DNA from: Lacrimispora sphenoides
GTDB taxonomy: Bacteria > Bacillota > Clostridia > Lachnospirales > Lachnospiraceae
Direction of reading: 5' to 3'
Assembly: GCF_900105215.1 (NCBI RefSeq)
Contig: NZ_FOIP01000001.1
Location: 1,200,001 to 1,264,000, forward strand
DNA: 64,000 nt
Shown here: positions 8,738-19,700 of the stretch, one piece after another
Layout of the letters: each line of letters begins with the position of its first letter
How positions within the stretch are numbered: the first letter of the stretch is position 1
Translations under genes and position numbers: made by a program
The notes under the pieces: model-generated
Seen by the model: the letters and a program-made list of their open reading frames with translations, nothing else
The model's database searches: none
What the model was told of the DNA's origin: nothing

Positions 8738-8817
8738 AGGGGAATATGGGGCAAGGGAAAACTTTATTTCATAAGAAATGTAAGAAAATATTAAAAATGG
8801 TAATCACACATTGCAAA

Positions 8818-8853
8818 AGACACCGCAAAACAGTTTCCTGCTCTCCGGCGTCT
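8818..8853 (-). terminator. Terminator of SRP RNA
   Basis: Downstream of the SRP RNA, the minus strand can form AGACGCCG (8846-8853) pairing with CGGTGTCT (8818-8825). The loop contains a further short stem, and TTTTGC follows. This is a short rho-independent type terminator that would separate ffs from the phosphofructokinase promoter. Confidence 0.65.
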
Positions 8854-8875
8854 GATAATTCTTTATATTTTTAAT

Positions 8876-9137
8876 CCGTGCGTCTCACTTTGAACCGCTA
8901 TCACAGGCGTTACCCTGGCAGTTAACTCGGTCCAGGCACCCTCACGGCACACAGAAGGTTTCACTTAGTGCTGCTGCATTCCTGCCCTGACACGGTTCAT
9001 GAAGATCTGTTGCGTAAGACCCAAACGTCATCGCCACTTACCAGGGGCAGCCCTGCAATAGGCAGCCCGGGGTGAGACATCACCCCTGCTAGAGCGGATT
9101 GCAGGTACAGGGCACCGCTATCTCCCCGGCTGCACGG
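8876..9137 (-). ncRNA. ffs: Signal recognition particle RNA, large bacterial type
   Basis: The minus strand holds the conserved helix 8 tip GTGTCAGGGCAGGAATGCAG followed by CAGCACTAAG (around 8965-8995), which binds Ffh. The outer ends CCGTGC (9132-9137) and GCACGG (8876-8881) pair to close a structure of about 262 nt, the length expected of the large SRP RNA with Alu domain found in Bacillus and Clostridium. It is scaffold of the particle that targets membrane and secreted proteins. It lies close to dnaX as in many Firmicutes. End positions are inferred from the pairing. Confidence 0.92.
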
Positions 9138-9172
9138 AAACTTTATGACATGTATTGGTTTAATCGCACTTT

Positions 9173-9201
9173 AGTATACATGGAAACGGGCGGGTTGTCA
9201 A
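9173..9201 (-). promoter_or_regulatory. Promoter of SRP RNA
   Basis: The minus strand shows a perfect TTGACA (9196-9201), a 17-nt spacer, and TATACT (9173-9178). Transcription should begin near 9166, about 30 nt before the predicted mature SRP RNA 5' end, so a short leader is probably trimmed. A promoter of this strength fits a stable RNA. Confidence 0.85.
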
Positions 9202-9477
9202 GGAGTTGAGGGGGATTTGCATTTTATTGGATTTTGTTTGTTGGTTACAGATAAAGCACTTCAGCTATTTCATCAAGCTTCTCATTGCGCTTATTATAGG
9301 TATAAGCAGACATTGTACCCATTGCAAAAAAGAGGATAGCTTGACGGCAATAAATTTATGCAGGCTATAGTGGACTCCCTTCTTCCACCTTTCCCCCAAA
9401 TAGGTGGCTTGACGACACTTGACCTAAAACATCGCCCGGCAAAGCCGGGCGAGCATTGAATAACTACGCTAAATTTT
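9202..9477 (-). other. Gap between rhs-locus tail and ffs; possible gene remnant
   Basis: No intact gene is visible. On the minus strand, 9244-9350 encodes a short open stretch (CRQAILFFAMGTMSAYTYN, then about 14 more residues) that ends in TAA and has no ribosome binding site, which looks like the tail of a lost gene. A GCCCGGC/GCCGGGC inverted repeat lies at 9432-9448, just after the last immunity-type gene, but without a convincing T tract. The stretch fits decayed DNA at the edge of the toxin locus. Confidence 0.35.
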
Positions 9478-9897
9478 CTAAAAATTTAATTGGATTTTGG
9501 CAATATTTAATTGCGTCAGACTCTTTATTAATTCTATCCATACTGCCATAGTCGCCGGATATACTTTATTTAAATAATATAATTCTCCGCCTGACTCATT
9601 AATAAAAGTTAATATATTTTGGATGTCCTCTCTTTTTAATGTCCGTAAATCTAATCTGCAACTAATTTCATCAATCTCCTCTTTTTCTTTTAAAAACTTT
9701 ATACAAGTTTCATCATCTTTACCAAACTGTATAATATCCTTTGTCCAACTTTTCTGTGGCTCTAATATTTGATTTAAATATTGAATTGCTTTTTTGTTTA
9801 AAACAATTCCAATCCATGACGTAATATCCAAAGTATCAGTTCTGGTAAACTTATCTATTCTAGGAATAATGTTGCAGTCAAATTGCCATATTGCCAT
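9478..9897 (-). CDS. Small protein, candidate orphan immunity protein of the rhs locus
   Basis: A 139-residue soluble protein that I do not recognise. It begins MAIWQFDCNIIPR and ends LTQLNIAKIQLNF, with no signal peptide or membrane segment. The chosen ATG has AGAAGGGAGAAG upstream with good spacing. Upstream in-frame codons run into the displaced rhs fragment and are unlikely starts. It lies at the 3' end of the rhs locus, directly after a copy of rhs core sequence, the position where Rhs/WapA loci keep extra immunity genes for lost or alternative toxins. This is inferred from context only. Its cognate toxin is not seen in the window. Confidence 0.5.
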   Translation of the reverse strand: MAIWQFDCNIIPRIDKFTRTDTLDITSWIGIVLNKKAIQYLNQILEPQKSWTKDIIQFGKDDETCIKFLKEKEEIDEISCRLDLRTLKREDIQNILTFINESGGELYYLNKVYPATMAVWIELIKSLTQLNIAKIQLNF

Positions 9898-9920
9898 TCG
9901 TATCTTCTCCCTTCTAATCA

Positions 9921-10238
9921 TCATAGCGGTAGGTGTAGACATAAGTTCCCTGGCGCTCTTCCTCTTCTGTGGCTTTTAAAAGCTTTCCGTCGTCGTCATA
10001 CTCAAAGGTCCGCTTTGTTCCGATGATCTGGTAATTGTCCTTTGCATCCTTATCGTGCTTGTTGTTATGGGAGTCTCCGTGAGGATACTGGGCGTCATGT
10101 TTTCCATTTTCGTGCCTTCCGACATGCTTGTCGTCCCAGGCGTAGGCATATAAGGATTCTACTACATCTTCCCCTACAATAAAGCCGCGGTCATCGTAGG
10201 TATATAGGTATTCGCTTACTACCCAGCCGCAGTCATCG
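9921..10238 (-). pseudogene. Displaced 318-bp fragment of rhs core
   Basis: This block aligns without gaps to 12913-13230 inside the large rhs gene. I count 17 base differences, which is about 95% identity, and only four amino-acid changes. The match stops abruptly at both ends. The reading frame starts at an ATG at 10246 without a good ribosome binding site, and stops with TAG immediately after the last homologous codons, at the ribosome binding site of the next gene. It encodes YD-repeat sequence and a His/Asp-rich segment but no toxin. The excess of silent changes suggests it came from another functional rhs allele rather than from a recent local copy. Confidence 0.85.
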
Positions 10239-10288
10239 ACACTCATACCTTTTAGGGAAACTCGAAAGTCTGAAAGTACAGCCCAAAT

Positions 10289-10690
10289 TTAATCAATATA
10301 CAGGTCAAAAGCAACTTCTGCATTAATTGAGGATAAAAATTGTATATTTCTTTTTGATAAAACCATTTCTGGCCCATCTCCTGTTTCCATTTCAATCACT
10401 ACTGTCACACTCGTCTCTAATGAATATTTTCTACTAAGTTTCTTTATAATATCTACCTTGGGTAAAAGAACGCCTTGCAATTTATCCATTTGAACTGAAA
10501 CAGCTTTACTTTCCTCCTTTTCTGTTTGTAACGACCAAGTATCCTGTGCTAATCCTGCTAAGATAGATGCGCGAGGCCATTCATTTTTCTTTCGTGCCTT
10601 TGTAGGTTGTAAATCAAGTTCTTCAGTTATAGCATTAATATCCACATTATCCCCTACCATATAAAAAATAACTTTGATTTTTGGTATCAA
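10289..10690 (-). CDS. DUF4279-like protein, probable immunity protein for the Rhs toxin
   Basis: A 133-residue soluble protein. The order of features fits DUF4279: an N-terminal strand (KVIFYMVGDNVD), then ITEELDLQPTKARKK, a Trp region (DTWSLQTEKEES), and a C-terminal NAEVAFDLYID resembling the family's closing iDiY strand. DUF4279 proteins often sit beside polymorphic toxins. The start appears to be TTG, preceded by AAAGAGGGGAATATA, an excellent ribosome binding site. It begins 49 bp after the rhs stop codon, which is where the cognate immunity gene is expected. I infer that it neutralises the C-terminal toxin of the adjoining Rhs protein in the cytoplasm. The family assignment is from memory of the pattern and is moderate. 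Confidence 0.6.
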   Translation of the reverse strand: MIPKIKVIFYMVGDNVDINAITEELDLQPTKARKKNEWPRASILAGLAQDTWSLQTEKEESKAVSVQMDKLQGVLLPKVDIIKKLSRKYSLETSVTVVIEMETGDGPEMVLSKRNIQFLSSINAEVAFDLYID

Positions 10691-10739
10691 TATATTCCCC
10701 TCTTTCTATCGGAATAATCCCGTATGTATTTGGATGCTA

Positions 10740-13700
10740 CTATCTTTGATTGATACATACAACTTCTCCTGTTTCAGTATCAATCATCATATTAAATTTT
10801 GCTCCATCTCTAAATGCAAACTCCTGTTTCAATTCTTCTGCGCCTTCATACCTAAACTCTTTAGCTATCTTATTAGCCTCCTTGTTGTTTTTAACTTTCT
10901 TTAAACTATTGCCTGTTTTAGAATCCCCCTTATTATTATCCTTCTCACTTCCAGAACCAGTAACCTGCTGTATAATCAACCCGGCGCCAATATCTCCTAC
11001 TGAAACTCCACTAGTACTACCAGCAATCTCTACCGTTGCATTATATTGGTATCCGTTTGCTCCTACTACCTTTACCGTGGACGTCATTGATCCCCCTGAC
11101 ATCCGGGTTGCCATTGCTCCTGTTAACATAGGAATCAACGCAAGGAATGATGCAGAATACCCATATTCTATTCCTTTCATAAATGCCTTAAAATTGGCAT
11201 TGTAGGCCGATTCCTGTGAGGTGTCTATTTTACCATAGGCTTTTTTATTTGCTATGATATATGCGTGCCAATAATTATCCTGAAATTCCTCAGCTGTATA
11301 AAGTCTGGAATCATCTCCAAATAACGCAAACAGGTTTCCAACAGTTTTTCCTTCTATATATTTCCAGAAGTCTGGTACTCCAAATTGAAGTCCTTCTGCA
11401 AAAAAGAAGCAATTCATAACTGCTTGATTTTCTTTCGCCTTTTTTACTGCCTTTTCAAGGCGATCCTTCGCTCCATTTAGTAACTGCTGAAATCCTTCTA
11501 CGTCATAATTAATCCCTTGGGGGACCTGGCGTACTGCACCATATTGCCCTTCTGCCGTCCGATCCGGTTCACCCGTTAAATAGGATGATGGCGTTTGACC
11601 GCTTGGATCTGTGTAGTTAAGCGGGCTAGACTTTACATAGTTGTACCGGTTCAGGCTTAATGGGTCTGTCAACTTGCCCAGATAGGTATCCTCTGTTAGG
11701 AAATCTCCACGTTCTACATCATAATATCTCGCCCTTAAGTACTGGAACTCCAGATTCGGGTTGTAATCCTCTGCATTATAGCTGTAAACATTATTATACT
11801 GCGGCTTTCCAAAGGAAATATCTCCGGTCGGGCCGTAGCGGTAGGACTTCCACAAGGTTCCCTCGCTGTCGGTTACTCCAGTGACACTTCCTCTGGGATC
11901 ATTGGTATAATAGCCTGTCCAACCTGTGAAACGCTCTAAGGCAAGACGTTCATTTCCATAAGTATAAGCCGTATCCATTTCTCCGTCAATGTTCACTTCC
12001 ATTAACACTTCCGTATATTCCCGGTTCACATCATTGACATATTCAATCAGCTCATAGTTCTTATGCTTTCCTGTGGTTTTAATGAGATCAATTAGTCCTT
12101 GCTCCACATCGGAAACCGGCTTTTTCGGCATCAGGATTCCGCTTTGATTCTGGCTTCCTCCGGTATTGTTGGTGTTTCCACTTCCATTTGCGTTATCAGA
12201 TCCATTATTGGAACTTCCGGTTCCGGTATTGCCGTTTCCATTACCGCTATTCCCATTACCATTATTCTCGCTATTTCCGTTATTTCCATTATTCCCATTG
12301 TTTCCGTTATTCCCATTGGAATTATCTTTTCCGTTGCCATTCCCTTTCCCATTATTAGTAGCGTTCCCGTCGTTGCCTTTGTCCTTGTTTTTATTCCCAT
12401 TGGACTTTGCTTTTGTCTCTGGCTCCGCTGCGTTTTCTCCAGCTGTTCCAGTAAAGAAATCCACAACGGAAGAAAGAGCTTCACTAATCACTCCGCTTAT
12501 TCCACTGTTCCCGTTATTCCCGTTTCCAGTGTTGTCCTTGTTATTTCCGTTTCCATTGCCGGAGTTTCCTTTCCAGTCATCATCCGTATGAAGGTTGTAG
12601 TTCAACTGGAACAGGCGGTTTCCGTCTCCGTCATAGGCTGCTGCCACCAAAAGCTCATCCGCATCAAAAACGGCTTTTAAACGGTTTTCCACCGTGTAAT
12701 CATAGGTCAGCTCTACCTTATCGGTTCCCTTCTTTCCTGTCTCGGAAATCAGGTTCCCATCGGCTTCATACTCGTACTTCATGGTGGTATTCTTCTTGCC
12801 GTCATAAAGCTTGGCGCTTATCTTCTGGTTGGAGGCGTTATAGGTGTATTCTGCACTTTCTAAAGCGGTGCCGTTTCGGGTCTTTGAGTAGAAGGTGCGG
12901 TTTCCCATATCGTCATAGCGGTAGGTGTAGACATAAGTTCCCTGGCGTTCTTCCTCTTCTGTTGCTTTTAAAAGCTTTCCGTCGTCATCGTACTCAAAGG
13001 TCCGCTTTGTTCCAATGATCTGGTAATTGTCCTTTGCATCCTTATCATGCTTGTTGTTATGGGTGTCTCCATGAGGATACTGGGCGTCATGCTTTCCATT
13101 TTCGTGTCTTCCGTCATGCTTGTCATCCCAGGCGTAGGCATATAAGGATTCTAACACATCTTCCCCTACAATAAAGCCGCGGTCATCATAGGTATAACGG
13201 TATTCGCTTACTACCCAGCCGCAGTCATCGCAGACATTTTTCATAGCAACAATCTGGTCTCTTGCATTGTAAGTGTTATATGTATTGATCCCGTTTGGCC
13301 GGTGGATTTCAGCCACTCGGTTAATGGCATCATAGGTGTAAGCTGTAGTCTTCCCATCTCTTCCTACTACTCCAGTGATGTTGTCATTTTTATCATATTG
13401 ATAATAAACGCTTTTACCATCTGGATAGGTAATACTCTCTAACTGGTCCGCACCGTCATAAGCATAGGTTACTGCCTGACCGGAACCACTTGTTACCTTG
13501 GTAATTCTTCCAAGGGAATCGTACTCATAGGTACTCTCTCCGGTGGTGTCCATCATGGAAACTCTTTGACCTAGGGCGTCATAACCATATAATACTCCCT
13601 CTGCCTGCGATTCTCCACTAGCTCCCTCATAGGATTTTTCCACCAGATCGTTAAGCTTATCATAATCGTAGCGAATGGTGTCGCCACTGTTTGTGATATG

Positions 13701-16700
13701 GCTGATCATCCGGCCGCCTGCGTCATAAGCGGACTGCTCCTTCCGGCCTTCTGCATTCACCAGGGAAGTCATATTTCCTTCTAAGTCATAGGTGTAGGCC
13801 GTGGTCCGGTTCATGGTATCCGTCATTGCCGTGACATTTCCCATCACATCATAAGCATAGGTCGTTGTCAGATTGCTTGGCATGGTTACCTTTACCAGGT
13901 TATCAAGGATATCATAACTGAATCTGGTCATCAGGCCATTGGTCGCCTGGACGCTTAAGACATTGCCGTGAGGGTCGTAGGTGTAGCTTTCCGTCAGGCC
14001 CATCTTGTCCTTAAGGTCAGTGATACGATTTCCGGCATCATAAGTGATCTGTGACTTCTGGGACAGGGGATCTATCGTATCAGTCAGTCGGTTATCCTTA
14101 TCATAGGTAAATTGATAAATATATCCCTTGGGGTCAATGACTGCGGTCTGATTGTAATTCTTATCATATGCAAAGCTGGTGGTTCTCTCTCCCGGCTTTG
14201 TTACCGAAGCGATCTCGCCTACTAAATTATAAACCACTTCTGTTGCCTTGCCTTCCGGGTCTACACTGGCTGTCAGTTGGTCAATTTTGTCATACCGGTA
14301 ATTCCACGTATAGCCCAGAGCATCGGTGACTGCGTTCCGGTTTCCTCTGACATCATAACCATATAACGTTTCCCCACCCTTGGCATCCAAGGCTTTTGTC
14401 ATACGGTGCATGATGTCATAGGTATAGGCATTGGTACGGCCTAAAGTATCCGTATCCGTCACAATGTTGTCGGCTACATCATAAGTAAAGCTGCGGGATA
14501 AGCCCAGCGGGGTCTTCACTCCAGTCAGACGATGTACGGCATCGTAGCTGTAGCTGTATGTTCCTCCGTTCTTCTCCTGTCTGGAAAGTACCTGGCGGTT
14601 TAAATCCACCTCATAGGCCGTCACGTTCCCTGCAGGGTCGGTGATACTGGTTACCTCATCGTGCTTGTCATAGGTATAAGCAGTTACTGCCCCCTTGGGT
14701 GAAATAGATTTTACAAGATTGCCCATCACGTCATACTGGTATTCTGTGATCAGGCCATTGGCATCCTTCACCTTTGTTAAGTTGCTGTCTGCATCATAGC
14801 GGTATTCCTGTTTATTTCCTTCCGCTGTGGTATAGGAGAGAAGCCTGGACAGCTCATCGTACTCATAAGCTGTGCCATTTCCTCTTCCATCAATAAATGT
14901 GGTCAAACGGTTGGTGGCATCGTAAACATAAGAGTTTTCTGCGCCTTCTCCATCAACTGTGCCGGTTAAATTTCCCTTGGCATCATACTGGAAGGTAGTG
15001 GCAGCCCCTAATGGATTCACCTTTTTCGTCAGACGGTTGATGGCGTCATAGGCATAGGTATAAACAGCCTCACCTGGCTCCCTGGTCTTAACAAGATTCC
15101 CCACCTTGTCATACTCATAGGAGGTCTGTTTTCCCTCCGGATCTGTCACCTCTGTGAGCCGGTTCAGGGCATCGTAGCCGTACCGTGTCGTAGCCAGATC
15201 CGTACCGGTTACGGATATCAAATGGTTAAATTTATCATATTCGTAAACAGCGCTTCTTCCGATGGTATCGGTTTGTTTTACCAGATTTCCGCTTTCATCG
15301 TACTCATAGGTCATGGTGTTGCCGATGTTATCCTTTGCTTCTGTGATCCGGCCCATGGAATCATAGGTATAGGAAGTGAATACATCAGCTTCATTAATAC
15401 TCTTTATCATCCGGTCATTTGCGTCATAGACCATGACCACACTGTCTCCATCTGGGTAAAGAACGCGGATCACATTGCCGTTTGCATCATAAGTATATTT
15501 ATACTCATGGCCCATGGCATCAGTCATCCTGGTAGTGCGGCTTAAGGCATCCATTTCCATGGAAGTCTCGCCTTTTAGAGCATCTGTCACCTTCTCCACA
15601 TTGCCCAGGGAATCATATTCCATGGCAGTGATAAATCCTGCTGCATCTACCTCTGCAAGTACCTGGCCAATGACATCATAATGGTAGCTGGTGCTGTTGC
15701 CGTTCTGATCCGTGGTTTTCACGGTGTTGCCATTTAGATCATACTCCGCGGTTACTGTGCCGTTTAAGGCATCTGTTACCTCTTTTAAGCGGCCTGCAGC
15801 ATCATAGGCATAGCCTGTGGCATTTGACTCGGCATCGGTTACTTTCTTCTGGTTTCCAGCACCATCGTAAGAGTAGAGAGTAATTCCACCCAAAGGATCT
15901 TCTGCCCTTACAATCCGGTTATTGCGATCATATTTAAATTGGTACACCCGGGACTCATCATCGGTAATGCGGATGATGTTTCCATTTCCGTCATAAGACA
16001 GCTTTGTTACCAGGCCGTTCTGGGCTGTGGTGGACACCATCCTTCCGGCCCGGTCATAAGTGTAGGATATGGATGCTCCATTTGGATACGTAATCTTTTT
16101 CAGATTCCCATTGCGATCATAACTGTAGTAAGTCTCATTGCCAAGAGCATCTTTTTTCAGAACAGGTAAATTTAAAATCTTATGGTATAGCGATTCCGTT
16201 ATATTCCCCCGGCGGTCTGTGGTCTTTAAGATATTCCCCTTCCCGTCCAGCTCATAGGCAATTTCCTGTCCCAAAGCGTCGGTAGTCTTTATCAGACGGT
16301 TCCGGCTGTCGTAGGTGTAATGGGTTTCCCCACCTTTGGTATCTCTTTCCTTTATCTTGTTATAGTTTTCATCGTATACATAATCCAGGGTATTTCCCAA
16401 GGCATCGCGGCCTGACAGGATGTTGTACATCTTATCATAGGTAAATGCAGTCTCTTCACCCATAGCATCCGTGATGGATAAAACTGTTCCTACGGCATCA
16501 AACTCATATTTTGTGGTTCCGCCGTCTTTCTCCGTTTCAGAGGTTCTCCAGCCCTTTAAGTTATACTCATAGGACTTGGTATTTCCCAGCGGATCGGAAG
16601 CTTCCAGGACGTGATTCATATCATCATAGGCAAACGTCCAGGTATACCCCTCGCCGTCGGTCATAGAAGCCACTACGGCTCCATCATAAGTAAACTCATG

Positions 16701-19700
16701 TGTTCCTCCATTGGCATCTTTTATGGATACCATACGGTTTAACTCATCATAGGTATAATGGACTGTATTGTTCTCACCATCCATCATGGACAGAAGGCTT
16801 CCTGCCTCATCATACGTGAAGGTGGTCACGTTTCCTTCATAATCTGCCGCTGTCAAGGGCAGGTTCAAGTCATTGTAAGTATAAGAGGCCTGGCTTCCAT
16901 CACCTCTGGTCTCTGTCAGAATGTTTCCGTTCTTATCATAGGTATAGGAGGTTGTTACACCCCGTTCATCCATCCTTCCGGCAACCCGGTTATCCTCTGT
17001 GTATGTGGTACTCTCGCTGCTTCCATCCGGATATTCGATTCTGGATATCCGCCTCTTGCTATCCATATAATATCTGGTAACATTGCCCCGGTTATCCGTT
17101 GATACCGTGCAGCCGTTCTCATAAGCAAGGCTGGTGGTATTGCCCAATTCATCCGTCTGGCTGGTAACACGTCCATCTCCATCATAAACGTTCTCCACGA
17201 TACGGCTTCCGTTTTCGTCATACCATGCAGTCATATGGTGAGCGTCATCATACTCGTACCGGCGCACGCCTCCTTCCGGATCGGTTACGGAAATCAGGTT
17301 GTGACTTTCATCATACCCATAGGTGATTATGCCGCCGTTTGGCAGGGTGACAGAGGTGATGCGGTGGTACTCATCTGCTGTCAGGTCAAAGAGCTTCCCT
17401 GAGGGTGTTCTTACCTGGCGAACATCATCACTTTCATCATAGAGCAGGACGGTCCGGTATCCTTTCCGGTCTGTGACATAACGCAGAAGACCCCTGGCAT
17501 CAAAGGTCATCACTGTGCCGTCTGACTTCTTAAGCTCCCAGGCCGTAGCCTCCGGAACCCTGTTATCTTCCTCTTCTCCATCTTCCTCAGTTTCTTCGGC
17601 CTCTTCCGTCATACCAGCCGGTCCATCTTCTAAGAAGGAGAAATTACGGGCATAGGTTTTGTTACTGGCTTCTGATGGTGTTCCCTCTTCCTCGTCCTCA
17701 CTGGGGATATCTGCGGTTTCTAAGTCAATGGAGTCTGCTGACACGAGAACCATATCATAGCCATCGGGTGCCTGATAACTGCCATCGGACTGCTTTGCAA
17801 AATTAATGGCTCCGCCGTCATCCTTCCGGTATAAAATATCTCCGTTATATCTAACCGTCAGCCTCTGACCAAAGGGGCTGCTCCAGCCGATTCCAAACTC
17901 GGAAATGAAATGGGCCGCGATGGAATTATAGCTTCTTTGGAATGCAAAGATTCCGCCCAGCTCTTCAAGTTCTGCGTCCGTCTGCTGCATAAAGAAATCG
18001 CCGGTATTCATGTTAATTGGCTCATGACTGAATACGCAGTCTTTCCCCATACCGTTTAACAGCATGTCAATCATCATCTGTTCTGCATCAGTCAGGGGTT
18101 TTGGAGTATATGGCGCACTCTGCTCCGGATTACGGATAAACAGGATGTCTCCGGAGAAGGTCAGGCCATTGCTTAAACGGTTGTCCTTCTGGATGGTTTT
18201 CTCCTCCACCCCGTAATGATCAGCGATCCGGGTTAATAGATCCAGACTTTGCACCTCGTAGAGCAGGAATTCATCGCTGAGCTTCTCCTCGCTGGTGGCT
18301 GTTTCTACACCTGGCACCATTTCTCCGGTTTCCGGATCCTCTTCCAGTACCACGCCTTCTGCCACAGCCATTACCTGATAGATGGTATCCGTTTTTAAAA
18401 TTAACCCGCTTTCCAGAGCCTGACTCTGCCAGTTTCCTGTCTTTGCCTGGCTGTTAAAGGCCTCAGTAAATGCTATTTCCTTTGAAAAATCAGGAGATGT
18501 ATAGGAATCCTCTGCCGTTACTACATCTTTCGCTGCTTCATGATCCATCTCCCGGAGTTCCCATGTCACCTTTGATCCGGCCTGAGAGATTCCGTGGGCC
18601 AGAACTCCCATGGTTGTCCTGCCGCCGGATTCGCTTTCCTTAACAGCCGGATTCACTTGTGCTGTCAGGGCGTTGATATCCAATAGGGCTAAGTCTCCCA
18701 AAAGCTCTCCTTCCCAGGAGATGTCGATTCTCGGTCCCATAGCCGTATGATCCCGGTTGTAAAAGCTCTCCGCAGGCATCCGGAGAGGTGCCTGGGCTTC
18801 AGACTTAGGCTCGTTAGCCGCCTGAAGCTCTAACCCGGCTTGCAGTCTGCTTCCTGTCATCCATGACTGCATCATGGCTGTTATATCATATTCCAGGGTC
18901 TGATCCGGCCCGGGAGAATCCAGAACATCAATCAGTTCCGGAAGTGGTTCTTTTAACTGATTCCAGGTAAGGGTGGTTGCATTCCATTCCTTCCCCGGTG
19001 CGCGCAGTTCAATACGGGTCTTCCCTACCCCGTTGCCAGTCTGTGTACCGATGCGGAATGTGGCCTGGGTACAGACTGCCTGGCCCATGACCTGAGTCCA
19101 GTCTCCGTTAATGGCAATATAGGTTCTCATATTGCCAAAGCCTTCCCTGTATCCGGCATACATTGGTCCCATATTTCCCAGGAACTTTGAGGGCTGTCCG
19201 TCAGCCACGTTTACCAGCACAAATTCGCTGGGAACCATGTTGACAGCCGAAGGGTCGATCCGTACCGGGTAGCTTCGGTCTTCATCCTGAAGCCATTTTT
19301 TATCCGCTGTAACGGTGGCACGGTAACTGCCTTCCTCACCGCTCAGCTTCATTACCAGGTTTTTGCTGGTCTTCCCATCTGCATCGATCATCAGGGGGGC
19401 TTCCAGAACAAATTCCGGTTGCCTTCTGTTATCGCTGTAAAGGATGATGGTATTCTTCTCCTGGGCCGCCTTTAGGCCCCCTGTCTTTATAGAAAAAGAA
19501 AACTGATTTCTTTCTGTCTTTTCCAGCAGGATAATATCTTCCTTTAGTGTGTTCCCTACCAGGCTGTATTGGTAGTCAACGCCAGGGTATACGTCGCTGT
19601 AGCGGATGGTGTTATCCGATACGGCACTCTTCTTAAAGCTTCCCCCTGACGGGATAAGTTCGATCCGGTGTCCCTCCCTTTCGATGGAGACTCCCTGACT

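Noticed and set aside
9432..9448. GCCCGGC/GCCGGGC inverted repeat as a terminator
   Set aside because: The stem is good, but neither strand shows a T tract after it, so I list it only as part of the gap description.
12099..12680. Long plus-strand open frames opposite the Asn/Gly-rich part of rhs
   Set aside because: They are mirror frames of a repeat-rich coding region, with hydrophobic low-complexity translations (Ile/Val/Pro or Phe/Pro/Leu repeats) and no ribosome binding site.
13200..17500. The regularly spaced repeats in rhs as a possible CRISPR or DNA repeat array
   Set aside because: The regularity comes from protein-level YD repeats of about 21 codons. The DNA units are diverged and lie in one open reading frame, with no constant repeat/spacer pattern.
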